Below, in pieces: positions 27,926 through 35,800 of a DNA stretch of 64,000 nt. The notes under the pieces are model-generated. The model had not been told where the DNA came from, searched no databases, and saw only the letters and a list, made by a program, of their open reading frames with translations. Position 1 is the stretch's first letter; every line of letters starts with the position of its first letter. The position numbers and the translations under genes were made by a program. The DNA comes from Guyparkeria halophila (GTDB taxonomy: Bacteria > Pseudomonadota > Gammaproteobacteria > Halothiobacillales > Halothiobacillaceae): the NCBI RefSeq assembly GCF_034479635.1, contig NZ_CP140153.1, forward strand, positions 2,115,501 to 2,179,500, read 5' to 3'.

Positions 27926-28927
27926 TCACTCGCTGAAAATCACGTCCGACGTCACTCCCTCGTTGGCAGCAAACTGTTTGAGCCGACGCACCGCCTCGAG
28001 CTGGATCTGGCGCACGCGCTCGCGGGTGCAGCCCAGCAGGCTACCGACCTGCTCCAGGGTCGCCGGCTCGTGACCTCGCAGCCCATAGCGGCGCATCAGC
28101 ACCTCGCGCTGCTTGCCCTCCAGCTTGTCGATCAACCGGTCGAGCAACTGCATGACGCCGTCGTCCTGCAGCTCGTCTTCCGGCAGCTGGCTGTTTTCGT
28201 CGGGCACCATATCAAGCAGGGAAAACTCGCCGTCACCCTTGAGGGGACTGTCGAACGAGGATTCCCGTTCGTTGTAGGACATCACCTTGAGCACGTCCTT
28301 GACCGGCTTGTCCAGATGCTCGGCGATCTGTTCGGGGCGGACATCGCCGTTCTGGCTCTGCGAAATCTTGCGGGCCGCGCGATTGTAGGAGTGCACTTCC
28401 TTGACCACGTGCACCGGCAGCCGAACGGTGCGGGCCTGGTTCATCAGCGCCCGCTCGATCGTCTGACGAATCCACCAGGTGGCATAGGTCGAAAAGCGAA
28501 AACCGCGTTCGGGGTCGAACTTCTCCACCGCTCGCATCAAACCGAGATTGCCCTCCTCGATCAGGTCCAGCAGGTCGAGGCCACGGTTGATGTAGCGGCG
28601 CGCCAGCTTGATCACCAGTCGCAGGTTGCAGACGATCATCTTCTGGCGGGCCCATTCCTCGCCGGCCTGCGCTCGACGGGAAAAGTCGATTTCCTCGGCG
28701 GGGGTCAGCAGACGCTCGGTCTCGACGTCCTTGAGGTACAGGCGAACCGGGTCGGGGGCCTCGGAATCCGCCACGCTGAAGTTGCGCGCGAACTCCGACG
28801 ATTCGGCGGCAGCCGGCTTGCGAGCCACGCGAGGATCGACCGCGGCTTCGGCCGGATCGGCGGCCAGCTCGTCCACCTTGGCGGGTTCGACCTGGGTCAT
28901 GCTGTCGTGAACGATTGCCTGTGCCAT
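27926..28927 (-). CDS. rpoS: RNA polymerase sigma factor RpoS
   Basis: Sigma factor of the general stress and stationary-phase response. The protein is 333 aa. Region 1.2 (DPVRLYLKDVE), region 2.1-2.2 (LDLIEEGNLGLMRAVEKFD), region 2.3-2.4 (RFSTYATWWIRQTIERAL) and region 4.2 (TLEQVGSLLGCTRERVRQIQ) are all present. Lack of a long region 1.1 and its place after nlpD separate it from RpoD. The ATG at 28925-28927 has GAGGG eight bases upstream. The surE-pcm-yqaA-nlpD-rpoS order is conserved. A 444-bp leader with a palindrome precedes it. Confidence 0.95.
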   Translation of the reverse strand: MAQAIVHDSMTQVEPAKVDELAADPAEAAVDPRVARKPAAAESSEFARNFSVADSEAPDPVRLYLKDVETERLLTPAEEIDFSRRAQAGEEWARQKMIVCNLRLVIKLARRYINRGLDLLDLIEEGNLGLMRAVEKFDPERGFRFSTYATWWIRQTIERALMNQARTVRLPVHVVKEVHSYNRAARKISQSQNGDVRPEQIAEHLDKPVKDVLKVMSYNERESSFDSPLKGDGEFSLLDMVPDENSQLPEDELQDDGVMQLLDRLIDKLEGKQREVLMRRYGLRGHEPATLEQVGSLLGCTRERVRQIQLEAVRRLKQFAANEGVTSDVIFSE

Positions 28928-29371
28928 GTCTTATCCCTCGCTTGATTGCGATTGTCGTTGACTCAATCTGTGTACAACCTTTGCACAATCAATTGGGGCG
29001 ATCAATCCCTACCGAATCGAATAAAACAACATTTCAGTTTCGATATATTGAAACTTGTACCGGGGAAGCACCTCTTCCGGTCGCGCGCAAGCGTGCTTTG
29101 CGCTGACGATCCGGCGAATATGTGTACAAGACATATACAACCATCCCGCGGTGATCAATCGCCGTCCCTGACAACTGCGACATGGGAATCGTCTGGAAGT
29201 TTTCAAGCGCACAGGCGTTGCCGGCCGCGCAGGCAACGAACCGACAACGGGAGAGACAAAAGGAAAGGATCGAGCGGGGAAAACGCGAGGGGGCCGCCGC
29301 CTCGCATCGGCTGATCCGGGCTGAGACGGGCGACGCCAAACACCCACGCGGGCGATGTCCGGCACGGCCGG
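28928..29371 (-). other. Long nlpD-rpoS intergenic leader
   Basis: A 444-bp gap with no recognisable gene. The half nearer rpoS (28940-29150) is much richer in A+T than the flanking genes, as expected for a promoter and regulated leader. It contains the palindrome at 29036-29055. Several TTG.../TAT... pairs could be promoters but none stands out. In E. coli the main rpoS promoter is inside nlpD and the long leader is a target of Hfq-dependent small RNAs; hfq is also present in this window. Confidence 0.5.
29036..29055. promoter_or_regulatory. Near-perfect palindrome in the rpoS leader (possible operator)
   Basis: AGTTTCGATATATTGAAACT: arms AGTTTC and GAAACT around an AT-rich centre, with one mismatched pair. 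It lies about 110 bp upstream of the rpoS start codon. A dyad of this size fits a dimeric repressor or activator. The binding protein is unknown. Confidence 0.5.
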
Positions 29372-30133
29372 TTATGGCAGATAGCGCTCCGGGTCGACCG
29401 GCTTGCCCTGGCGCCGGATCTGGAACAAGAGGTGGCCGCCCTGATCCGGCTTGCGGTGATCGCGAGGCCCGACTCGGGCAATGGTCTGCCCCACGCGGAC
29501 CTGCTGCCCTTCCGAGACGGTCAGGCTCTTGTTGTAGGCATAGGCCGAGAGCCATTGGGCGTTGTGCTTGACGATGACGAGGTTGCCGTAGCCCGGCAAG
29601 CCATCGCCGGAATACACCACCTTGCCGCCAGCGGCCGCACGCACCGGGGTGCCGATGGCAGCGGCGAGGATCACGCCTTTCTGGGCGGGAGCGCCCTCGG
29701 GGAAGCGATGCAATACCCGCCCCTCCAAGGGCCACTTCCAGTCCACCGGCGAGGCGGCCGGCACGGCCCGGGAGGACCGTGAGCCACTGGATGCCGTTTT
29801 CTCCGGGCGGCTTGCGCTCGGCGCCTTGCTGGTCCGCCCAACGCTCGTCCCGCCGCCCGGCGAGCTGAGACGCAGACGCTGGCCAATCTTGAGGTGACGT
29901 GGGTTGGAAATACCGTTCCAGCGAGCCAGACGCTGCCAGTCCAGATCGTTGGCGACGGCAATCGAATAGAGGGTATCGCCGCCCTTGACGTAGTACACCG
30001 GCTGGCCACGCTCCCAGCTGCGGTAGTCGGTGGGGGTGGCGCAGCCGCTCAACACAAACAGTCCGGACAGCAAGCCGGCCACCAGCAGCCGGCGCAAACG
30101 AGACGAGACGAGAAGGGGCGGCTGGATACGCAT
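29372..30133 (-). CDS. nlpD: NlpD-type lipoprotein with LysM and degenerate M23 domain
   Basis: An outer-membrane lipoprotein that activates AmiC-type amidases during cell separation. The protein is 253 aa with a lipobox ending LSGC (Cys31). A LysM domain follows (about 47-90, YYVKGGDTLYSIAVANDL), then a Ser/Arg-rich linker and an M23/LytM domain (about 140-253). The zinc ligands are gone: HxGID reads KGVIL, YaH reads YAYN and HLHFE reads HLLFQ. It should therefore regulate rather than cut, as EnvC and NlpD do. A matching amidase is encoded at 57850. It lies 3 bp after the YqaA gene. Confidence 0.93.
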   Translation of the reverse strand: MRIQPPLLVSSRLRRLLVAGLLSGLFVLSGCATPTDYRSWERGQPVYYVKGGDTLYSIAVANDLDWQRLARWNGISNPRHLKIGQRLRLSSPGGGTSVGRTSKAPSASRPEKTASSGSRSSRAVPAASPVDWKWPLEGRVLHRFPEGAPAQKGVILAAAIGTPVRAAAGGKVVYSGDGLPGYGNLVIVKHNAQWLSAYAYNKSLTVSEGQQVRVGQTIARVGPRDHRKPDQGGHLLFQIRRQGKPVDPERYLP

Positions 30134-30136
30134 GGG

Positions 30137-30718
30137 CTACATCAGCTGCCAGGCACCGATGGCAATCAGCAACAGGGCGACAAACAGCCACCCCAGCCAT
30201 TCGATATAACGGCGCAGCGTCGGGGCGACGCGGGGCCCGGCCCAGGCCACCAGCCCCGACACGAGAAAAAAGCGCGCACCGCGGCCGACGAACGAGGCAA
30301 CCACGAAGCCGAGCGGATTCATCGTCAACGCCCCGGCGGCAATGGTGAACACCTTGTAGGGAATCGGCGAGAAGCCGGCAACCAGCACCGCCCAGAACCC
30401 CCAATCAGCAAACCAGTCGCGGGCGCGCTCGAACCCTTCGGCGTAATGCGACTGGGTCAACCACGGTTCGATCGCCTCGATCGCCCAGAACCCGATCAGG
30501 TAGCCCAACACCCCACCGAGCACACTCCCCAGCGTCGCGATCAACGCAAAGCCCCACCAGCAGCGCGGCCGGGCCAGCGCCATGGGCATGAGCATGACGT
30601 CCGGGGGTATCGGGAAGAACGAGGACTCGGCAAAGCTCAGTGCCCCGAGCAAGGCTGGCCCACGGCGATGGGCCGACCAGGCCAGGACACGGTCATACAG
30701 TGGGCCGAACAGCCTCAT
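30137..30718 (-). CDS. YqaA-family (DedA/VTT-like) inner-membrane protein
   Basis: A 193-aa protein with about four to five membrane helices and the VTT/SNARE-associated signature: 'SFAESSFFPIPPDVMLMPMALARP' near the N-terminus and 'GFSPIPYKVFTIAAGALTM' in the middle. DedA relatives move phospholipids or undecaprenyl phosphate across membranes; YqaA itself is uncharacterised. It is commonly found between pcm and nlpD. The ATG at 30716-30718 is preferred over the GTG two codons earlier because GAGGTG sits just before it. The gap from pcm is 36 bp. Confidence 0.88.
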   Translation of the reverse strand: MRLFGPLYDRVLAWSAHRRGPALLGALSFAESSFFPIPPDVMLMPMALARPRCWWGFALIATLGSVLGGVLGYLIGFWAIEAIEPWLTQSHYAEGFERARDWFADWGFWAVLVAGFSPIPYKVFTIAAGALTMNPLGFVVASFVGRGARFFLVSGLVAWAGPRVAPTLRRYIEWLGWLFVALLLIAIGAWQLM

Positions 30719-30754
30719 GGGCACCTCATGCCGGCAGGTTCATGTCAGGGACCG

Positions 30755-31408
30755 TCACGCAAGGGATCCTGGCAAAAGTGGAACGAACGAGACCAGATCG
30801 TACCAGCGCGTCTGGTACTCGTTGTCGGCCAGCCGCGTGATCACGGTCAGCTTCTGCCCGCCACCCTGCGCCCCGACCGGGATCACCAGCCGCCCGCCGA
30901 CGGCGAGCTGCTCCTTGAGTTCCGGGGGCACGGCGTCCGGGGCCGCGGTCACCACGATGGCCTCGAACGGCGCCTGCGAAGGCCAGCCCTTGAAGCCATC
31001 GCGATGCATGTAGCGGATATTGAGCAATCCCAACGCACGATGTCGGGCCTTGGCCTGGTCGAGAAAGGCGCCGATACGCTCGACGGTGAACACCGACTGG
31101 CATAACTGGGCTAGTACCGCGGCCTGGTAACCCGAGCCGGTCCCGACCTCGAGCACGCGACTCAATCGCCGCTCGCCTGACATGACCAGCTCGGTCATCC
31201 GGGCGACGATGTAGGGCTGCGACAGGGTCTGCCCCTGTCCGATCGGCAGCGAACAGTCTTCGTAGGCGCGCACGCTCTGCACCTCGTCGACAAAGGCCTC
31301 GCGCGGGACGGCGGCCATCGCGTCGAGCACCGGCTGCGCACGGACCCCCTGCGACACCAGCCGCTCGAGCATGGTCTGGCGCGCCCATTGGTAGTTGCGT
31401 CGGATCAC
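30755..31408 (-). CDS. pcm: Protein-L-isoaspartate O-methyltransferase
   Basis: Repairs isoaspartyl damage in aged proteins using S-adenosylmethionine. The protein is 217 aa. The SAM-binding loop reads VLEVGTGSGYQAAVLAQL, preceded by the family motif 'CSLPIGQGQTLSQPYIVARM'. The start is GTG at 31406-31408, 10 bp after surE, with GAGGGG upstream. It is in the stress block surE-pcm-yqaA-nlpD-rpoS, where stationary-phase damage repair and the stress sigma factor are co-oriented. Confidence 0.96.
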   Translation of the reverse strand: MIRRNYQWARQTMLERLVSQGVRAQPVLDAMAAVPREAFVDEVQSVRAYEDCSLPIGQGQTLSQPYIVARMTELVMSGERRLSRVLEVGTGSGYQAAVLAQLCQSVFTVERIGAFLDQAKARHRALGLLNIRYMHRDGFKGWPSQAPFEAIVVTAAPDAVPPELKEQLAVGGRLVIPVGAQGGGQKLTVITRLADNEYQTRWYDLVSFVPLLPGSLA

Positions 31409-31418
31409 CGGCCGCCCC

Positions 31419-32159
31419 TCAGGTCAGCCATTGCTCGAGCGACGGCATCGCCTCGTGACGGGTCATGTCGAAATGGATCGGCGTGACCGATACCCAACCG
31501 CCCAACAAGGCATGAAAGTCCGTGCCCTCGCCGGCATCCTCGGCCTCGCCGGCGGCCCCGATCCAGACGATCTCGCGTCCGCGCGGATCGGTGTCCCGGA
31601 CCAGCTGGCCGGAGGGATGGCGCCGCCCCAGGCGCGTGGCGCGCACACCGCCGATCTGATCGAGCGGCGCGTCCGGCACATTGACGTTGAGCAGGGTATA
31701 AGCCGGCAGCGGGTGATTGTCGAGCCGACGAATCAGCCATTCGACCCAGTGCGCCGCCGACTCCAGGTACTCCGGGGCGAACGACTGGCAGGAGACCGCG
31801 ATGGCCGGCAGACCCAGCGCTCGGCCTTCACTGGCCGCGGCGACGGTGCCGGAATAGAGCACGTCGTCACCCAGGTTGGCACCGTGGTTGATGCCCGAGA
31901 CCACCAGGTCGGGCATTTCGGGCAGCAGCCCCTTGATGCCCAGATGCACGCAATCCGACGGCGTGCCGTCGATGACCCAGAGTCGCTCTTCGAGTTGGCG
32001 CGGACGCAGCGGGCGGGAGAGCGTCAGGCTGTTGGACGCCCCGCTGCGATCACGGTCCGGGGCGACAATGGTCACGGTGGCAAATCGGGCCAGGCGCTCG
32101 GCGAGGATGTTCAGCCCCGGTGAGAGATAGCCGTCGTCGTTACTTAAGAGAATATGCAT
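31419..32159 (-). CDS. surE: 5'/3'-nucleotidase SurE
   Basis: A metal-dependent nucleoside monophosphatase of the stationary-phase survival block. The protein is 246 aa. The N-terminal metal site is MHILLSNDDGYLSPG (D8, D9). The SGINHGANLGDDVLYSGTVAAA motif supplies the rest of the active site. The start is ATG at 32157-32159, the first gene of the block. It is divergent from the Smr gene with 136 bp between. Confidence 0.96.
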   Translation of the reverse strand: MHILLSNDDGYLSPGLNILAERLARFATVTIVAPDRDRSGASNSLTLSRPLRPRQLEERLWVIDGTPSDCVHLGIKGLLPEMPDLVVSGINHGANLGDDVLYSGTVAAASEGRALGLPAIAVSCQSFAPEYLESAAHWVEWLIRRLDNHPLPAYTLLNVNVPDAPLDQIGGVRATRLGRRHPSGQLVRDTDPRGREIVWIGAAGEAEDAGEGTDFHALLGGWVSVTPIHFDMTRHEAMPSLEQWLT

Positions 32160-32295
32160 GGATTGCTCGTTTCGATTCCGTAAGCCACGCCCCCACCGGG
32201 GCGCGACGGGATGGTCTCGCAAGGATACCGCCTGCGGGGCGGCAATTCAGCCCGTGCGATGGCACCGACCGGGACCGGGGCGCTATCATGCGCCC

Positions 32296-32844
32296 ATGAA
32301 TGACGAGTCACGCATCGACCCCGAGGATCGCGCGCTGTTCCTCGACGCCGTTGGCCCGGTGGAGCCGGTCGAGGACGAGCGCGTCGAACCCGAACGGCCC
32401 CGCGTCAGCGCCCGCCCTCGGCGGGATCCGGGCTTCGACGAGATGGTCGACGCGTTTGCCGTCAGCGACCTCGCGGACGCCCCCGAGCAGGGCGAACAGG
32501 TACAGTACCTGCGCCCCGGGGTACAGAAGGCCATCCTGCGCAAGCTCAAGCGCGGCGGCTACAGTGTCTCGGCGTCACTCGACCTGCACGGCCTGACCGT
32601 CGACCGCGCCCGCAACGAGGTGGCCGCCTTCATCCGCAGCGAACGCGGTGAGATGCGTCGCTGCGTGCGCATCGTCCATGGCAAGGGCTACCGATCCGCG
32701 GACGGCCAGCCGGTACTCAAGACCCTGCTCAATCGCTGGCTGCCCCAGCGCGACGATGTGGTCGCCTTCTGCTCCGCCCCGCCGCACGACGGCGGCACGG
32801 GCGCGCTCTACGTCCTGTTGCGGCGCCTCGGACCGGGCGACTGA
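32296..32844 (+). CDS. Smr-domain protein (YdaL/SmrA-like)
   Basis: A 182-aa protein with an acidic and arginine-rich N-terminal half and a C-terminal Smr domain. Both Smr motifs are present: 'SASLDLHGLTVDRARNEV' (LDLHG) and 'VRIVHGKGYRSADGQPVLK' (HGKG). Smr domains are nickases or RNases related to the MutS2 C-terminus; stand-alone forms probably act on RNA or structured DNA. The start is ATG at 32296; the frame is open to 32158 but that part overlaps the surE start region. Confidence 0.88.
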   Translation: MNDESRIDPEDRALFLDAVGPVEPVEDERVEPERPRVSARPRRDPGFDEMVDAFAVSDLADAPEQGEQVQYLRPGVQKAILRKLKRGGYSVSASLDLHGLTVDRARNEVAAFIRSERGEMRRCVRIVHGKGYRSADGQPVLKTLLNRWLPQRDDVVAFCSAPPHDGGTGALYVLLRRLGPGD

Positions 32845-32852
32845 GATTCCGA

Positions 32853-33031
32853 GGGAATCTCTGCACGAATCGATAGTGCCTCTGCGGGACCGCCAAGGGG
32901 CCAGATGCAAGGCGCGGTGCGCAGTGAATGGCCGTAGCCATTGGCAAGCGCCGCGTTGAGGCAGGTGGTCCCTTGGCGGCCCGCCCTGGCGGGGATTGCC
33001 AGAGCCACCATCGATTCGTGCAGAGGTGCCC
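32853..33031. repeat. MITE-like hairpin element, copy C
   Basis: A 179-bp element. The left end reads GGGAATCTCTGCACGAAT, the right end (complement) GGGCACCTCTGCACGAAT. Both continue with CGATRGTG. The interior has a second inverted repeat (GCGGGaCCGCCAAGGG against CCCTTGGCGGcCCGC). It lies between the Smr gene and the convergent hypothetical gene, and its last base forms part of that gene's TAG stop. The end sequences are slightly degenerate compared with copies A and B. Confidence 0.72.
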
Positions 33032-33537
33032 TAGTCACCCCGTGGACGGGATCGATCGACACTGAACGGCAGCCGCACCAGGTACGCACCCGCCGTGCTG
33101 TGAATGCTCAGGTTGGCGCGCCAGTCGCTGCGATCGGTCGTGCAGACCGGCAGGATGACCGCTTCACGGTAGCTGCCGTCGGCCAGCCGGTCCAACCGGT
33201 AGGCGTTGATGCCCATGTCCATGCCGACCATCTCGAAGTCGACCCGGATCTCGCCAACCGCCTTGGCCGCCTCGCCCTGGGGCACGACGCGGAAGACCAC
33301 CTTCTCCAGCGGCACGACCGTCTCGGGCAGGCGCACGAGGAACGAACCCAGCCCGTCGATGGCGATCTCGCAGCCTTCGCCCTTGAGTTCGCAATCCGCC
33401 GGCGCGGGCACTTCGTTAAGCGAGCCGCTCACCGGCGTATCGGTGGTCAGCTTGTCCGGCGCCCGCCCCCAGAGGTAGGTGAGCACACCCAACACCAGCA
33501 GCGTGGCCACCATCCATTTCGCTTGTTTCATGCTCAT
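33031..33537 (-). CDS. Hypothetical membrane-anchored protein, YtkA/FixH-like
   Basis: A 168-aa protein. An N-terminal hydrophobic helix (about residues 8-24) anchors a periplasmic beta-rich domain. The segment 'VDFEMVGMDMGINAYRLDRLADGSYREAVILP' recalls YtkA/FixH-type domains linked to copper handling, but this is only a resemblance. Three Cys occur (ADCELKGEGCEI, LPVCTTD). The start is ATG at 33535-33537 with GGAGG eight bases upstream. The stop codon lies at the edge of repeat element C, so the C-terminus may have been altered by that insertion. It lies 27 bp downstream of the Nudix/ThiE gene start side and on the opposite end faces the Smr gene. Confidence 0.65.
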   Translation of the reverse strand: MSMKQAKWMVATLLVLGVLTYLWGRAPDKLTTDTPVSGSLNEVPAPADCELKGEGCEIAIDGLGSFLVRLPETVVPLEKVVFRVVPQGEAAKAVGEIRVDFEMVGMDMGINAYRLDRLADGSYREAVILPVCTTDRSDWRANLSIHSTAGAYLVRLPFSVDRSRPRGD

Positions 33538-33564
33538 TCGTCGTTCCTCCAGACCGGGGCGCCT

Positions 33565-34545
33565 TCACCAGAAGGCCGAAATCGAGGCCACACCGAAGCC
33601 CCCCCGACGCCAAATGCGCGGCAGGTCCCCCACCACCACGCCGCCCAGCGCATAGACCGGCATGGCGGCGGCCTCGGCCAGCTCGGCAAACGCCGCCCAG
33701 CCCATGCCGCGGGCGCCGGGATGCGTTGCGGTGGCCCGGACAGGCGACACGGTCACCAGGTCGGCGGCCAGTTCGACCGCCCGCTCAAGGGTGGCCTGAT
33801 CGTGCACGGCCGCGGTCACCAGATGACCACGCGCCTGCCAGTCCCGCACCTGCCCGGCGGACATCGACATGAGCCGGGCATGATTGAGATGCAGGCCGAC
33901 CCGGGGGTCGAGCCCCTCCGGCCAGGACCGGTCGGCGGGCGGGTTGACCACCGGCCAGTGACCGGCGGCAAGTACCGCCCGGGCGAGCGCGGGCCACGGC
34001 ACGCTCGCCTGCCCAACCGCCGGACCGGGGCGCAGGTTGACGAGCATCGGCGCGGGCAGCGAATGCAGCCGCGATTCGAGGCGCGCCTGCCAGCCGGTCA
34101 GCCCGTCGGCACGGACCGGCGGCGTAATTGCCAGGCAGCGCGGCAACACCAGCGCGTTGACCAGGCCGCGGTTGGCCGGCGGCATCGCGGCCAGCCAGTC
34201 GGCCCGGGCGTCCCGGTCGAGCGGTTCGGCCGCGAGCGCCTGCCCCTCCCCGGAGCGGGGCACGCCTACCCAATCGGTGACCTCGAAACCGATCAGCCGC
34301 AGACGGCGATCGGGATAATCCCAGTTGAGCGTGATCACCCGCCGGGCGCGCCGCACCCGGATACCGATCTCCTCGTCCAGCTCGCGTGCCAGCGCCTGGC
34401 GCAGGGTTTCGTCGTCCCGACGCTTGCCGCCGGGAAAGGCGCGCAGCCCCGCCAGATGCTTGCCATCGGGGCGGATCTCCGCCCAGACGCGACCATTCGG
34501 CTCGCGCAGCAGTCCCAGGACGATGTCGGTACGCGGCCGATCCAT
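33565..34545 (-). CDS. Nudix hydrolase (MutT-like) fused to a ThiE-like domain
   Basis: A 326-aa two-domain protein. The N-terminal half (1-130) is a Nudix hydrolase with a complete box, 'GGKRRDDETLRQALARELDEE' followed by IGI. It probably cleanses 8-oxo-dGTP, as MutT does. The C-terminal half (about 155-326) resembles thiamine phosphate synthase/TenI barrels, ending with 'PVYALGGVVVGDLPRIWRRGGFGVASISAF'. Such fusions are common in gammaproteobacteria after argJ. The ThiE part may not make thiamine phosphate. The start is ATG at 34543-34545, 5 bp after the argJ stop. Confidence 0.9.
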   Translation of the reverse strand: MDRPRTDIVLGLLREPNGRVWAEIRPDGKHLAGLRAFPGGKRRDDETLRQALARELDEEIGIRVRRARRVITLNWDYPDRRLRLIGFEVTDWVGVPRSGEGQALAAEPLDRDARADWLAAMPPANRGLVNALVLPRCLAITPPVRADGLTGWQARLESRLHSLPAPMLVNLRPGPAVGQASVPWPALARAVLAAGHWPVVNPPADRSWPEGLDPRVGLHLNHARLMSMSAGQVRDWQARGHLVTAAVHDQATLERAVELAADLVTVSPVRATATHPGARGMGWAAFAELAEAAAMPVYALGGVVVGDLPRIWRRGGFGVASISAFW

Positions 34546-34550
34546 CGCGC

Positions 34551-35780
34551 TCAGGAACGGTACTCGGCGTTGATCTTGACGTAGTCGTAGGAGAAATCGC
34601 AGGTCCAGACCTGGTCGACAGCCGAACCCCGGCCAAGATCGATATGCATGGTGATTTCGGGCTCGGCCATCACCGCGGCCGCCTGGGCCTCGACGTAATG
34701 CGGGTCGCGGCCGCCATCGACCACCACGCGCACGTCGCCCAGCCACAAGCTGACATTGCCGACGTCGAGGTCGTCGATACCGGCGTAACCCACGGCCGCA
34801 AGGATCCGCCCGAGATTGGGGTCGGAGGCGAACAGGGCCGTCTTGACCAAGGGACTGTGCGCAATGGCCTTGCCCACCAGCCGGCACTCGGCACGGTCGC
34901 GTCCGCCGCTGACCTCGATGGTGACGAACTTGGTCGCCCCCTCGCCGTCACGCGCCAGGGCCTGGGCCAGGAACACGGCCACCTCGGCGACGGCATCGCG
35001 CAGCGGCGCGTAGTTCGGGTCGTCGGTGCCGGACACCTCGAGGCTGCCCGGCCGACCGTTGGCGATCAGCATGAAGGCATCATTGGTGGAGGTGTCGCCG
35101 TCGACGGTCACCCGGTTGAAACTTTCCTGGGTGACCTCGTCGAGCATCGCCTGCAGCACGGGCTTGGGCACCTGCGCATCGATACCCATGTAGCCGAGCA
35201 TGGTCGCCATGTTGGGATGGATCATCCCCGAGCCCTTGGCGATCCCGGTGATGGTCACCGACGCGCCGCCGATCACGCGGGTCAGCGAGCGCCCCTTGGG
35301 GATGGTGTCGGTGGTCATGATCGCGGAGGCCGCCCGCAACCAGTTGTCCTCGACCGCCTCGGCGACCGCCGCGGGCAGCGCGGCGATGATCTTCTCCGAC
35401 GGCAGGGTTTCCATGATCACCCCGGTGGAGAACGGCCAAACGGCCCGGTCGTCGCAACCCAGCCGGTGGGCCAGCGTGTGGCAGACCGACTCGGCGCGGC
35501 TCATACCGTCACGGCCGGTGCCGGCATTGGCATTGCCGGTATTGATCACCAGCGCCCGCGGGGCAACATCACTCGCGCGCCGGTCGCGGCACATGATGAC
35601 CGGGGCAGCACAGTAGCGGTTCTGCGTGAACACACCGGCCATGGTCGCGCCTTCCGGCAACAGCATCACGGCCAGGTCGTCGCGATCGGCCTTGCGCACA
35701 CCCGCCTGGGTGATCCCGATGCGGATGCCGGGAATGGGTTGCAATTCCCCGGCTGCCGGGGCGGTCAATCCAACGCTCAT
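34551..35780 (-). CDS. argJ: Bifunctional glutamate N-acetyltransferase / N-acetylglutamate synthase
   Basis: Recycles the acetyl group from N2-acetylornithine to glutamate in cyclic arginine synthesis. The 409-aa precursor self-cleaves to two chains. The cleavage motif KGSGMIHPNMATMLGYM is present, the Thr of MA-TML being the nucleophile. TVDGDTSTND also matches the family. The start is ATG at 35778-35780 with GGAGGAG ten bases upstream. It lies between DUF945 and the Nudix fusion, part of the conserved secA-argJ-mutT order. Confidence 0.96.
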   Translation of the reverse strand: MSVGLTAPAAGELQPIPGIRIGITQAGVRKADRDDLAVMLLPEGATMAGVFTQNRYCAAPVIMCRDRRASDVAPRALVINTGNANAGTGRDGMSRAESVCHTLAHRLGCDDRAVWPFSTGVIMETLPSEKIIAALPAAVAEAVEDNWLRAASAIMTTDTIPKGRSLTRVIGGASVTITGIAKGSGMIHPNMATMLGYMGIDAQVPKPVLQAMLDEVTQESFNRVTVDGDTSTNDAFMLIANGRPGSLEVSGTDDPNYAPLRDAVAEVAVFLAQALARDGEGATKFVTIEVSGGRDRAECRLVGKAIAHSPLVKTALFASDPNLGRILAAVGYAGIDDLDVGNVSLWLGDVRVVVDGGRDPHYVEAQAAAVMAEPEITMHIDLGRGSAVDQVWTCDFSYDYVKINAEYRS

Positions 35781-35800
35781 ACCTTGAATGCTCCTCCCGC

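Noticed and set aside
29036-29055. Idea that the rpoS-leader dyad is a PsrA box
   Set aside because: PsrA sites have GAAAC before GTTTC; here the order is GTTTC then GAAAC, so the known motif does not match.
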